The notes below the pieces were generated by a model. It ran no database searches. It saw nothing but the letters and a program-made list of their open reading frames with translations, and was not told the origin of the DNA. This document shows, one piece after another, positions 38,448 to 46,830 of a stretch of 64,000 nt of DNA. Origin of the DNA: Paenibacillus radicis (ex Xue et al. 2023) (lineage in GTDB: Bacteria > Bacillota > Bacilli > Paenibacillales > NBRC-103111); assembly GCF_024722015.1 (NCBI RefSeq), contig NZ_JANQBD010000037.1, forward strand, positions 1 to 64,000. The letters run 5' to 3'. Every line of letters starts with the position of its first letter. Position 1 is the stretch's first letter. A program made the position numbers and the translations under genes.

Positions 38448-38855
38448 TCAATAAAACTTGTGCATCTCCTCCGGTATCCCGTTGCGGGAGCAAAATTGCT
38501 CCAGCGTTTCATCCGACTGAATCTCGTCAAAGGATGTGAGCAGCTTTACGGCAAACAGATTAGCCTGCCTTTCAAATTTGCCTGGATTGAAGAAAGAATG
38601 CTCCTCGAGAAAAAAGCGGCTCATGCCTTGATGAAGGCGGTCATGACCGAGCTCATGTGCACAAACAAAGCGCTGCCATTCCGAAGAAAGCTGATTGTGG
38701 ATGACTATGAGCCGCCGCCGCAGCTTTCTGTAGTACACCCCCCTTGTATGCGTCCCTAAATCATGAAATTGGATATGAATACCCAATCCGCGGGAGATAG
38801 TGAACGGGCAATTGGTCTTATGTCGCTTTATAAGCTTGGATATGGTTTCTTCCAT
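38448..38855 (-). CDS. ImmA/IrrE-type metallopeptidase
   Basis: 135-138 residues with the zinc protease motif HELGHDRLH (about 90-98) and a downstream FERQANLFAVKLL helix typical of the ImmA/IrrE family (DUF955). ImmA of ICEBs1 cleaves its partner repressor ImmR after DNA damage; the adjacent Xre gene makes the same role likely here. The start is uncertain between GTG 38864, ATG 38861 and ATG 38855; no strong ribosome site. Confidence 0.88.
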   Translation of the reverse strand: MEETISKLIKRHKTNCPFTISRGLGIHIQFHDLGTHTRGVYYRKLRRRLIVIHNQLSSEWQRFVCAHELGHDRLHQGMSRFFLEEHSFFNPGKFERQANLFAVKLLTSFDEIQSDETLEQFCSRNGIPEEMHKFY

Positions 38856-38904
38856 TGTCATCACCCGGCTAATTCATTAATCAAGCTGCATTGCAAGGCT
38901 TAGT

Positions 38905-39345
38905 TCACTCCTTGGTATCATCAGAGTCCTTCGGTTTTTTACGCTTGTTCATTTGCTTGGCTTCCCAGAAAAATCCCGTTAATACGTCCATAATCCGCTG
39001 CTTGTCCGTGTCGTTGATAGGAATGCCGTCAAACATGATCTCGCCATCTTCCTCCAGCATCTTTTTGAAATCCCGCTTGTCTCTGGAGGTAGCCCAGACT
39101 GGAATTTCCTGTTTATGGTCATCCGGCATGTGTCCGGCTTTCTCCATCATTGCCTCATACGGAATCTGTAAAGCCTCGGCAAGCTTGCGGATCGTCTCCG
39201 GTTTAGGAATGCCTCTCCGCCCATTTTCAATCCTGGATATTTGCGCATTGCTGATTCCGGATTCAAGAGCCAACTGGTTTACACTGACACCCTTGCTTTC
39301 CCGAGCTTTTTTGAGATAAATACCGAACTCTGTTTCGCTCATCAT
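38905..39345 (-). CDS. Xre-family repressor of the tailocin
   Basis: 146 residues: Cro/CI helix-turn-helix at the N terminus (LKKARESKGVSVNQLALESGISNAQISRIENG) and a ~75-residue acidic/basic C-terminal part. ATG 39345 has GGAGG seven bases upstream. Divergent from the Xpf-like gene over a 280-bp region holding five TTACC-N4-GGTAA sites that fit its expected dimer operator. Paired with ImmA, which may cleave it. Confidence 0.9.
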   Translation of the reverse strand: MMSETEFGIYLKKARESKGVSVNQLALESGISNAQISRIENGRRGIPKPETIRKLAEALQIPYEAMMEKAGHMPDDHKQEIPVWATSRDKRDFKKMLEEDGEIMFDGIPINDTDKQRIMDVLTGFFWEAKQMNKRKKPKDSDDTKE

Positions 39346-39382
39346 GATCAACCCTCCGACTTTTCGTTACCTCTTGGTAACA

Positions 39383-39411
39383 AATATACACAACTTTGAC
39401 CAAAAGGTAAA
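39383..39411 (-). promoter_or_regulatory. Promoter of the xre-immA unit
   Basis: Minus strand: -35 TTTACC (39406-39411, inside an operator), 17 bp, -10 TATATT (39383-39388), followed by an operator: autoregulation geometry. Confidence 0.65.
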
Positions 39412-39484
39412 GATAATGGAAGGAAAATACGTTTCCGGCAAAGACATTTCGACTTAAATGGACATTTTTGACTGATCCCTCACC

Positions 39485-39513
39485 TTTACCAAATGGTATT
39501 TATTATGTATTAT
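39485..39513 (+). promoter_or_regulatory. Promoter of the xpf-like gene
   Basis: -35 TTTACC (39485-39490, inside an operator), 17 bp, -10 TATTAT (39508-39513), followed at once by an operator. It mirrors the divergent repressor promoter. Confidence 0.65.
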
Positions 39514-39625
39514 CATTACCACAAGGTAACAATATCTAATACTGCTGATCGCTATTTTTAAATATTTATAAACGATGAGATCGTATTTAACAAATCGTTG
39601 CCAAATGGTAAAGGAGAGAAGAAGG

Positions 39626-40123
39626 ATGACCCCTCACCCTATTGCACCAAGCTACAGCGAAGGTTTAAGTGATCTGCAAAGCTCTTATCGTAGTACTTGC
39701 CGAATGCTGCAAAAAGCACAGGAAACTACCGTAGTCCGTGGAGATAGAGAACTGATAAACGGCATGATCTCGGATGTCCAATTCGCTATCGATTGGATGC
39801 AAACCGGCAAATGTCCTGGAAACCGCCGGGGTATTGAACGAAGAGCTGCCTATCAAAGGGAAAAGCTGATGGATCCTTCACAGATGCAGACTTACATCGA
39901 ACAGCAGCACCATGTAGCTCCCTCCTCTGTTATAACAGAGCAGCAGCGCCACCGACTTGAGCATGCACTGTCCCATTTGAGTTCAAGAGAACGAGAATGT
40001 TATGAGCTTCATTATGGCATGTGCTATTCGTTTCAAGAGATAGCTTCCTTGTTAGTACTTAAAAAGGGAACCGTTCAGTACTATTTGCAAACAGCGCAAA
40101 AAAAGATCCATTCGGTTAAATAA
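39626..40123 (+). CDS. Xpf-like sigma-region-4 activator
   Basis: 165 residues; the C-terminal ~60 form a sigma-70 region 4 / LuxR-like helix-turn-helix (LSSRERECYELHYGMCYSFQEIASLLVLKKGTVQYYLQTAQKKI). It matches the layout of PBSX Xpf, the positive control factor for late genes. ATG 39626 has AAGGAG nine bases upstream and an operator just before it. Expected to switch on the tail genes that follow. Confidence 0.82.
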   Translation: MTPHPIAPSYSEGLSDLQSSYRSTCRMLQKAQETTVVRGDRELINGMISDVQFAIDWMQTGKCPGNRRGIERRAAYQREKLMDPSQMQTYIEQQHHVAPSSVITEQQRHRLEHALSHLSSRERECYELHYGMCYSFQEIASLLVLKKGTVQYYLQTAQKKIHSVK

Positions 40124-40255
40124 AGGACTGTGGAGTTCGACCGATTGCCTTGCAACACCATAACGTGCACTCGGGATAAAAATGAAGCGCTATGCTGTTT
40201 ATCGACAAAAATGGGACTCCCCTTACGATTGCCACCTAATAGTGAAAGTAAATAA

Positions 40256-40269
40256 CGAACACCTGTTCC
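40256..40269. promoter_or_regulatory. LexA/DinR-type box ahead of the tail genes
   Basis: CGAAC-ACCT-GTTCC matches the Bacillus box CGAAC-RNRY-GTTYC at all but one position. A possible promoter (TCGACA 40202-40207, 16 bp, TACGAT 40224-40229) lies just upstream. It sits in the 244-bp space between the Xpf gene and the first tail gene. Confidence 0.5.
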
Positions 40270-40329
40270 CATTTTACTTCAAAAAGCAGCAAATTACAAA
40301 TTTTTCTAGGAAAGGAGTAATGAACCGTT

Positions 40330-40371
40330 ATGAAGAAAAAGGAGCTTCCTGTTGGACGGTGTTCCCCATGA
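40330..40371 (+). CDS. 13-codon leader reading frame
   Basis: ATG 40330 to TGA 40371 (MKKKELPVGRCSP), preceded by AAAGGAG eleven bases upstream. Its stop overlaps the start of the tail terminator gene as ATGA (40368-40371), giving translational coupling. It is the only frame here with the strong ribosome site. Confidence 0.4.
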   Translation: MKKKELPVGRCSP

Positions 40372-40859
40372 TTAATTTGGAGCAAATTCGTTCCAGCATC
40401 ACCACAGGATTGGTCGCCGCGATGACTATGCCTGTAGTTGAACTGGATGATGCTTCGGCGCCTGCCGCCTATCCCTTCATTAAATACAGCTTCTCCGGAC
40501 CTGTACTATTCCCGGACAAGCAGCCTTCGGTAACCGTGGTCCCCTCCTCGTCCCCGGATGAGGTTATCGAACGCTATACCGAACAGCCGACTTTTCGCAT
40601 GAGCTTCATCTCCTGCTCAGATCAAAAGATGGACAGCCTCACTAACGCCGTCCGAATGCATGACTGGTTCCGCATTCTAGGACGCGATGAGTTGAAACTG
40701 AATGCGAACATCGTGGTTGTCCTCGCAGGAGAAATTCAAAATCGCGATATTCAGATCGGTAACATTTGGGAACGGCGAAACAGCTTTGAAGTAACCTTCA
40801 AAACATTAAGTGTAATTGATACGAAGCAAACTACCATTGACATTATAAATTGGAAATAG
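40368..40859 (+). CDS. Phage neck/tail terminator protein
   Basis: 163 residues from ATG 40368 (MINLEQIRSSITTGL). It resembles neck terminator proteins of contractile phages: a short helical start, ASAPAAYPFIKYSFSGP, and an alternating beta region ending FEVTFKTLSVIDTKQTTID. Such proteins cap the completed tail tube. The frame is open further upstream to 40182, but the homology-like part and overlap with a small upstream frame favour 40368. First of the structural genes, 12 bp before the sheath gene. Confidence 0.65.
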   Translation: MINLEQIRSSITTGLVAAMTMPVVELDDASAPAAYPFIKYSFSGPVLFPDKQPSVTVVPSSSPDEVIERYTEQPTFRMSFISCSDQKMDSLTNAVRMHDWFRILGRDELKLNANIVVVLAGEIQNRDIQIGNIWERRNSFEVTFKTLSVIDTKQTTIDIINWK

Positions 40860-40871
40860 GGAGGAATTACA

Positions 40872-41891
40872 TTGGCTAACACTATGAAAGATGTGACTGT
40901 AGTCATCGACATTCAGAAGCCCGTAGGGCGTTTAGGATTTGGTAAAGTACTCATTCTCGGGGAAAAAGCAGGCGGCTTCGCCTATAAAGAATACCTCGAT
41001 TTGACCAGTGTCAGAACGGATTTTCCCGAAACTACTGAGGAATACAAAGCGGCAAGCGCCATTTTTGCCCAAGGAGATCAAGCTCCCGCTTCTATCGCCA
41101 TCACCTGCCGCAACAGCACTATCGGTGAGGGTGCAGAAACGTTAGTAGAACGGTTGCAGCAGGTAATGGATAAGGATTGGTACTTCCTGATCAGCACCTC
41201 CGCCGCCAAAACGGACGTGCTTGCCTTAGCTGATGAGATTGAACTCGATGGCACACATCAATACTTTACTCGTTCTTCCAATCAAACCGATCTGGCCGCT
41301 ATCAAGGCCAAGAAGTACACTCGCACTTCGGTGCTGTACCACACCAACCTTGCCAATTATCCGGACGCGGCTTGGGTCGGTGCAACCGGCTCAGCCCCCG
41401 TTGGCAGTGTAACCTGGAAGTTTAAGCAGCTTAGAGGTATTGAACCACTCGAACTATCAGCGACTGAGCTGCTTGCGATCCATGGTCTTGGCGCTAACGC
41501 CTACGTTACTAAAGCCGGAGACAACGTAACAACGGAAGGTAAAGTAGTTGATGACGAATATATCGATATTATTCATGCCAAAGATTACGTTAAATTCTCA
41601 ATCGAATACAGCATCCAGAAGCTATTGAACAGCACACCGAAAATTCCTTATACAGCTGCAGGCATCTCCCAGATTGAAGGAGCCGTGAGAACTGTGCTGC
41701 AAAGAGCGCACAACCAAGGCATTATCGCAAGCGACTCTGATGGCATCGGCTTATACGGCACAACTTTCAAATCCCGAGATGAAGTAGATCCGGCCGATCG
41801 TGCAGAGCGTACTTATAATGACGGTTCCTTTTTCTTCGAGCTTGCCGGCGCAGTACATGCTGCCAGAATCAACGGCGTTATCCGTTACTAA
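40872..41891 (+). CDS. Contractile tail sheath protein (DUF3383-like)
   Basis: 339 residues with the features of short DUF3383 sheath proteins: DVTVVIDIQKPVGRLGFGKVLILGEK at the N terminus and the conserved C-terminal DRAERTYNDGSFFFELAGAVHAARINGVI. Sheath subunits form the contracting outer cylinder. Start TTG 40872 with GGGAGGA upstream. Confidence 0.85.
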   Translation: MANTMKDVTVVIDIQKPVGRLGFGKVLILGEKAGGFAYKEYLDLTSVRTDFPETTEEYKAASAIFAQGDQAPASIAITCRNSTIGEGAETLVERLQQVMDKDWYFLISTSAAKTDVLALADEIELDGTHQYFTRSSNQTDLAAIKAKKYTRTSVLYHTNLANYPDAAWVGATGSAPVGSVTWKFKQLRGIEPLELSATELLAIHGLGANAYVTKAGDNVTTEGKVVDDEYIDIIHAKDYVKFSIEYSIQKLLNSTPKIPYTAAGISQIEGAVRTVLQRAHNQGIIASDSDGIGLYGTTFKSRDEVDPADRAERTYNDGSFFFELAGAVHAARINGVIRY

Positions 41892-41910
41892 ATTTTGAGG
41901 AGGACTATCT

Positions 41911-42306
41911 ATGTCAACAAAAACCTATGATCCAAAGAACGTAGCTATCACCGTGAATGGCGTGTATATTACAGGTCTCGGAGAAAGCATGGTTGAAATC
42001 ACCAAGGATGAGAACAGCTATGAAACAAAAGTTGGTGCCCTGGGCGATGTCGTACGTACGAAAATCAACAACTCTTTAGGCACTATTAAAATTACTCTGC
42101 AGCAGACGAGTCCTCAACTCTCCTACCTGGATACTCTGGCAAACAGCGGCAAGGTTGTTCCGATCAGCATTATCTCTTCCAACGATCCTAAGGAAACCAC
42201 TTCTGTTACAGAAGCCTTCTTGAAAAAGCCGGCTGACCGCAAATACGGTAAAGAAGCCGAAGACCGTGAGTATGAATTTCAGGCGCTAGACCTAAAAATG
42301 GAATAG
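41911..42306 (+). CDS. Tail tube protein (DUF3277-like)
   Basis: 131 residues: TKTYDPKNVAITVNGVYITGLGESMVEITKDENSYETKVGALGDVVRTKINN matches the DUF3277 inner-tube family. It directly follows the sheath gene, the usual sheath-tube order, with GAGGAGG ahead of ATG 41911. Confidence 0.87.
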   Translation: MSTKTYDPKNVAITVNGVYITGLGESMVEITKDENSYETKVGALGDVVRTKINNSLGTIKITLQQTSPQLSYLDTLANSGKVVPISIISSNDPKETTSVTEAFLKKPADRKYGKEAEDREYEFQALDLKME

Positions 42307-42318
42307 GAGTGAATGTAA

Positions 42319-42612
42319 ATGAACAACTTTAAGCAAAAAGAGTATACGTCCCGCAGCGGAAAGCAATACACCTTCCAATTCCCCGGTGTCCGCGCAGCCG
42401 CCCAAATCAGTGACCGTGTTAAAAATAAGTTCGGTGTACCTTTAGAGGAAAAGCTGGCCGAGGAAATGATGAAAAACGTAATTGTCGACCCGAAAATTTC
42501 GTGGGATTATTTCGGCAGCGACAAGAAGGAATTCAACGATGTAATTGCAGCCTCCTTCCGTTTCCTTGAAGGCGAAGATGAGGAATCGGCAAATGCCGAT
42601 AACCAGGAGTGA
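42319..42612 (+). CDS. Tail assembly chaperone, first frame
   Basis: 97 residues, small and mixed charge (YTSRSGKQYTFQFPGVRAAAQISDRV), in the standard chaperone slot between tube and tape measure. Its end overlaps the next frame by 20 bp. In many phages this slot makes a frameshifted fusion; here the second frame is +1 relative to the first. Confidence 0.65.
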   Translation: MNNFKQKEYTSRSGKQYTFQFPGVRAAAQISDRVKNKFGVPLEEKLAEEMMKNVIVDPKISWDYFGSDKKEFNDVIAASFRFLEGEDEESANADNQE

Positions 42613-42793
42613 GGCACGTCATCGAGCCGAGAGGAACTGGGCCATGTGGCGGCTGCTGCTGAGTGATATGAACATCACTTACAGTGAGCTGAACGAAATG
42701 GACCAGGATGATTTGGCCGAAGCCAATGCCGCTCTTGATATGTACATCGAAATGATGGAAAAGAACATGGAAAAATCAAAGAAGCGTTCCTAA
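42593..42793 (+). CDS. Tail assembly chaperone, second frame
   Basis: 66 residues from ATG 42593 (MPITRSEARHRAERNWAMWRLLLSDMNITYSELNEMDQDD), highly charged and helical. GAGGAA lies nine bases before the ATG, so independent start by coupling is possible; a +1 (or -2) frameshift from the preceding gene is the alternative. Confidence 0.6.
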   Translation: MPITRSEARHRAERNWAMWRLLLSDMNITYSELNEMDQDDLAEANAALDMYIEMMEKNMEKSKKRS

Positions 42794-42834
42794 GGGACGC
42801 TTCTTTTGTTTAAGAAGAAAGGCGGTGAAAAACA

Positions 42835-45270
42835 ATGGCAACGAATATCACCAGCAATCTAACTCAAATATTAAATAATAAAAGTCTAGATATACAATTC
42901 AACCATAATTTTTTAGAAGTAAACAATAACTTAACCGAAATAAATCAACATTTTACAGATGTAAATAATCATTTTCTGGAAGTTGATAATAGTCTTACTG
43001 AGGTGAACCATCACTATAATCAGTTTATTCAGACTACGAATAATGCCGCAGCCAGCACTAATAAAGCGACTTCCAAATTTGCACAACTAGGAGAGTCCCT
43101 TTCCAAAGTGAGTCAATTAATTGGTAAAGGACTTACCTCCGCTATGATGGCTATAGGAACAGCGAGCTGGGATGCTGCCACGCAAGCAACGGAATCGATG
43201 AATATTATTAGAACCAGTACAGGGGCTACCGGAGAACAACTGAATGGCCTCATGGAGAGCTACAACAAGGTAGGCTCCCAGGTTCCGGATAAATTAGGCT
43301 CTGTTGCTACAGTTATAGCAGATGTTAGCAGAAAAACCGGGGCTACCGGCTCTGTCCTTGAAGATATGTCCAAAAAAATTATGGATCTGAGTTCATTAAC
43401 CAAAATAAGCTCTGCCACCATTTCGTCCTCTCTCACTGGTACTATGCAGAATTGGGGTATCGGCGCTGAACAGGGCAGTGAAATGTTCGATAAGATGTAT
43501 TTTTTATCCCAAAAAACTGGCCTCGGCGTCAACACCTTAGCTGATAAAATGACCAAATTCGGGGGGCCGATGCGGCAGCTTGGTTTTGACTTTGATACCT
43601 CAGCAGCCCTTATTGGGCAATGGACCAAGCAAGGGCTGGATGCTGATATGGTTCTAGGCTCTTATACTACCGCCCTCGGCAACATGTCCAAAGTAGGCGT
43701 TAAGGATACACAGCAGGCACTCAATATTGCCATGAATAAGATTAAACAAGCTGGAACTACGGCACAGGCCAACAAATTAAGTATTGAAGCGTTTGGCGAA
43801 TCATCTGGACCTGCAATGGCTGCTGCTATACGCGAAGGGCGTCTTGAGTTAGGTACCATGCTTCAAGAAATGGCCAACTCCAATGGGATTATAGGCACTA
43901 CGGCCAAAGACACCGAAACGCTTGGTGACAAGTTCGGCTCTTTGAAGAATGAAATCATGATCGCTCTCGCTCCCCTGGGCAAGCAGCTGATGAGCATTGT
44001 AGAGAAAGCATTTCCTGCTATTGAGAAAATAGCTGCTCTCTTGAAAGGCGGCCTCCAAAGAGCTTTACCTCATATTGAAAAATTCTCCAGCGTTGTGGGA
44101 AGTGTGCTGCTTGATGCTTTGAATCAGGTCTCGAACGGGATTGACTTTTTCATTCAAAATATCGATGTTCTTGGCCCTGCGGTTGGAGTTTTAGCCCTTG
44201 CGTTTGGTGTGGGACTAGCCGCTTCTTTATGGTCAGTTGCTGTCGCAGGTTGGGCAGCGATTGCACCTTTGCTGCCTTTTATTGCAGTAGGTGTCATTCT
44301 AGCTGCATATATAACAGCTCTCGCCTATATGTGGAAAACGAATATGTTTGGCATTAGAGACCAAACCCAGATTGTTTTCAATTATGTACAAGGTTTATTT
44401 GATAGGTTTAGTGCCTACATTAGTTCAATAATGCCGTATATACAGCAAATTCTTTCTATTGTATGGCCGATTATCCGGGCAATGTGGGTAAATGAATTAA
44501 CTATCCTTTGGCTCATTATTCAAAGCTCATTTACCGCAATTTGGGATACCATTGTATGGACACTTACCAATATTTACAACTTCGTTAATATCATGTTCAC
44601 CTATACTACCGGAATTTTCAAAGCATTCCTGCAATTTATTACGGGAGACTTTACTGGGGCTTGGCAAACCTACCGTGATACATTCATAGCTGTTTGGGAA
44701 GCAATTAAAACTTATTTCTCGGAAGCAATGAGTGGTTTTATCAATATTGGAGCCGACTTAATCAATGGAATTATTACGGGTATCCGTAACGCCTTTCCGA
44801 ATCTATGGAATTCTGTGATAAGCGTCGGACAAGGCATGAAGGACGCTATCACAGGATTTTTAAGAATCAGTTCCCCTTCCAAAGTCATGATGGAGGTTGG
44901 CTTCTGGACAACCGAAGGTCTGGCTGACGGGCTTGAAGATGGAGAAGGACGAGTTCTTGGGTCATCCCAAAAAGTAGCGAATGCAGTTAAAGAGCCCTAT
45001 ACAGCTTCATTAACAGAGAGCGCTTTACCTCCCTTTGCCGCTCAGGGAGCTTCGTTAAGCCCTACTTATGGCCCTCCCACACAGGCTTCTCCCACAGCTT
45101 CATCATTGGCAGGTCCATCCAGCTCTGCACTCTCATTCAGTCCAACCATCAACATCACAATGAATGGAGATAGCCCAACAGCAGCACAAGACATTGCTGA
45201 GCGGGTCAAGCAAACGATCCAAGAAGTGTTCGAGAGCGCATCACGAAGACAAGGCATTGTGGGGGTATAA
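42835..45270 (+). CDS. Tail tape measure protein
   Basis: 811 residues, the longest of the tail core genes before the fibre. N-terminal ~65 residues are Asn-rich imperfect repeats (FLEVNNNLTEINQHF, FLEVDNSLTEVNHHY); then a TP901-type tape measure core (STGATGEQLNGLMESYNKVGSQVPDKLGSVATVIADVSRKTG), a hydrophobic block with several membrane-like helices (about 450-610), and a Ser/Pro-rich end. Length sets tail length; ~811 residues would suggest a tail of roughly 120 nm by the usual 0.15 nm per residue rule. Confidence 0.93.
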   Translation: MATNITSNLTQILNNKSLDIQFNHNFLEVNNNLTEINQHFTDVNNHFLEVDNSLTEVNHHYNQFIQTTNNAAASTNKATSKFAQLGESLSKVSQLIGKGLTSAMMAIGTASWDAATQATESMNIIRTSTGATGEQLNGLMESYNKVGSQVPDKLGSVATVIADVSRKTGATGSVLEDMSKKIMDLSSLTKISSATISSSLTGTMQNWGIGAEQGSEMFDKMYFLSQKTGLGVNTLADKMTKFGGPMRQLGFDFDTSAALIGQWTKQGLDADMVLGSYTTALGNMSKVGVKDTQQALNIAMNKIKQAGTTAQANKLSIEAFGESSGPAMAAAIREGRLELGTMLQEMANSNGIIGTTAKDTETLGDKFGSLKNEIMIALAPLGKQLMSIVEKAFPAIEKIAALLKGGLQRALPHIEKFSSVVGSVLLDALNQVSNGIDFFIQNIDVLGPAVGVLALAFGVGLAASLWSVAVAGWAAIAPLLPFIAVGVILAAYITALAYMWKTNMFGIRDQTQIVFNYVQGLFDRFSAYISSIMPYIQQILSIVWPIIRAMWVNELTILWLIIQSSFTAIWDTIVWTLTNIYNFVNIMFTYTTGIFKAFLQFITGDFTGAWQTYRDTFIAVWEAIKTYFSEAMSGFINIGADLINGIITGIRNAFPNLWNSVISVGQGMKDAITGFLRISSPSKVMMEVGFWTTEGLADGLEDGEGRVLGSSQKVANAVKEPYTASLTESALPPFAAQGASLSPTYGPPTQASPTASSLAGPSSSALSFSPTINITMNGDSPTAAQDIAERVKQTIQEVFESASRRQGIVGV

Positions 45271-45273
45271 AAG

Positions 45274-45750
45274 ATGGCTACGATAAATGAGAACTACGTA
45301 ATGGTTGAGTCGGAAGAGCCATCGCATGAAATCGATGTAACCGAGCAGCCTATCGAAGACGGCATCGACATTATGGATCACGTAAGGGCCAAAGCGAAAA
45401 CAATGCGTATCAGTGGTTTCATTGTAGGTGACGATGCTGCGCAAATTCGGCAAAATATTTTGAACCTCCATCAGGCCGGATCGATAATAGAGTTCATCGG
45501 ACGCAATTATTTTGTTGGAATCATCACCAGCTTTCAGAGTACACACAATCATCAGGTTGCAAACGGCCTTTCCTTTAATGCCACCTTAAAAGAAGTGAGA
45601 GTAGCTAAAAGCTCTTATCTCGAAACGTTGCCTCCCTTCATCCACACACAAGCCGCCCCCGTCATTACAGTAGGACGGAAGCAGCCCGTAAAAAAAGAAA
45701 AGGGACAGGAGGAGAGCGTATTTGTCGACTCAACTGGTCAATATCATTAA
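45274..45750 (+). CDS. Dit-like/hub-associated baseplate protein
   Basis: 158 residues. The part MRISGFIVGDDAAQIRQNILNLHQAGSIIEFIGRNYFVGIITSF resembles the N-terminal Dit-like domain, which forms a ring where the tube meets the baseplate. The C-terminal ~30 residues are Lys/Gln-rich. Overlaps the next gene by 29 bp. Confidence 0.6.
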   Translation: MATINENYVMVESEEPSHEIDVTEQPIEDGIDIMDHVRAKAKTMRISGFIVGDDAAQIRQNILNLHQAGSIIEFIGRNYFVGIITSFQSTHNHQVANGLSFNATLKEVRVAKSSYLETLPPFIHTQAAPVITVGRKQPVKKEKGQEESVFVDSTGQYH

Positions 45751-46039
45751 GCATCAAATTCCTTATCGTTTTGAAATCCCACTGGCTAATGTGTTATTTG
45801 AAATGGAAGTGAATTACAACCCTCAATTTGACTTTTTCACCATAGACCTTTATCGAAATAAAGAACTGCTTGTATATGGGGAAAAGCTTATATATGGAAA
45901 ACCACTCTTTCATGATATCGCCGACCATCGGTTCCCTGCTGTTACTCTTACACCACTCGATGAATCAGGTAAAGAGACCGATGTGAACTGGAAGACGTTA
46001 GGTGAAACGGTATTTTTATTTCTGGATGGAGATGTTTGA
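45722..46039 (+). CDS. Baseplate plug protein (Pam3 gp18-like)
   Basis: 105 residues, all-beta (RFEIPLANVLFEMEVNYNPQFDFFTIDLYRNKELLVYGEKLIYGKPLF), like the small baseplate plug domain described for cyanophage Pam3. TTG 45722 has AGGAGGAG upstream within the previous gene. Confidence 0.6.
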   Translation: MSTQLVNIIKHQIPYRFEIPLANVLFEMEVNYNPQFDFFTIDLYRNKELLVYGEKLIYGKPLFHDIADHRFPAVTLTPLDESGKETDVNWKTLGETVFLFLDGDV

Positions 46040-46041
46040 TC

Positions 46042-46830
46042 ATGAACAACTTCGGAAGAGTGGTTGAGATACAGACGGGTACCCGAACTTTTTCAAATCA
46101 AAATTACACTATGGAATTTACAGTTCCTTTCGATAATGACCTGCTGCCGAACGAAAGTGAGATTAAGATTTACAATCTGTCGGATTCGACTTTGGCCGAA
46201 ATTAAGCTGGATAACACTTTGATAATCAATGCCGGGTATGAGGGTAATGCCGGTATGATTTTGCAGGGATATATTTCGAGAATCAAGACAGCTTGGAGTG
46301 GTGTAGATAAAATAACAACGATCCATGTACTCGATTCGGACAAGCTGTCTGACCGCAAGCTGGAGGATATTACCTATGCCGAAGATACGCTCGCTAGCAT
46401 CATATTAAAAGAAATGGCTGAGCAGTTAGGGTTGCCTGTCGCCCAATTTGTGCTGAATCAGGATGTTAAGTACGCAGGCGGCTATACAGCCAGTGGAGAG
46501 GTTACAGAAATCATTAAAAAAATCGCAGCCGATTGCGGCACAAGCGCCTACATCAACAAAGGGCATTTGTATATCCGAAATTTAAGGGAAGGTGAGGATG
46601 ACATATTCGAGCTTTCCCAGGATACAGGACTAATCGGTATGCCTGAACCTTTGGATGAGGAAAATTTTAGCGGAATGAGCTTGAAGTCCCAACTGCAGCA
46701 CCGAATTACAACTGCTTCAGTGATCCGGTTAGTTTCGCGGCAAAAAGAAGCAACACTGCATATCCGTAAGGGCTCTCATAAAATGAGCAGCTCCGACTTT
46801 GTGACCGAAATGGAGGGGATTTATCCATGA
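46042..46830 (+). CDS. Baseplate hub protein
   Basis: 262 residues, in the position and with the fold pattern of XkdQ/gp44/gpD hub proteins: MEFTVPFDNDLLPNESEIKIYNLS and LQGYISRIKTAWSGVDKITTIHVLDSDK, then a helical protein-protein region (TASGEVTEIIKKIAADCGTSAYINKGHLYIR). ATG 46042 follows GGAG by ten bases. Its stop overlaps the next start (ATGA). Confidence 0.7.
   Translation: MNNFGRVVEIQTGTRTFSNQNYTMEFTVPFDNDLLPNESEIKIYNLSDSTLAEIKLDNTLIINAGYEGNAGMILQGYISRIKTAWSGVDKITTIHVLDSDKLSDRKLEDITYAEDTLASIILKEMAEQLGLPVAQFVLNQDVKYAGGYTASGEVTEIIKKIAADCGTSAYINKGHLYIRNLREGEDDIFELSQDTGLIGMPEPLDEENFSGMSLKSQLQHRITTASVIRLVSRQKEATLHIRKGSHKMSSSDFVTEMEGIYP

Larger units (their letters stand above)
39366..39611. 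promoter_or_regulatory. Five Xre operators, TTACC-N4-GGTAA
   Basis: Sites: 39366-39381 (GTTACCTCTTGGTAAC, perfect), 39397-39410 (TGACCAAAAGGTAA), 39485-39500 (TTTACCAAATGGTATT), 39516-39529 (TTACCACAAGGTAA, perfect) and 39598-39611 (TTGCCAAATGGTAA). The second and third each cover a -35 box, the first and fourth lie just after a -10, and the fifth is next to the Xpf ribosome site. Confidence 0.85.
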
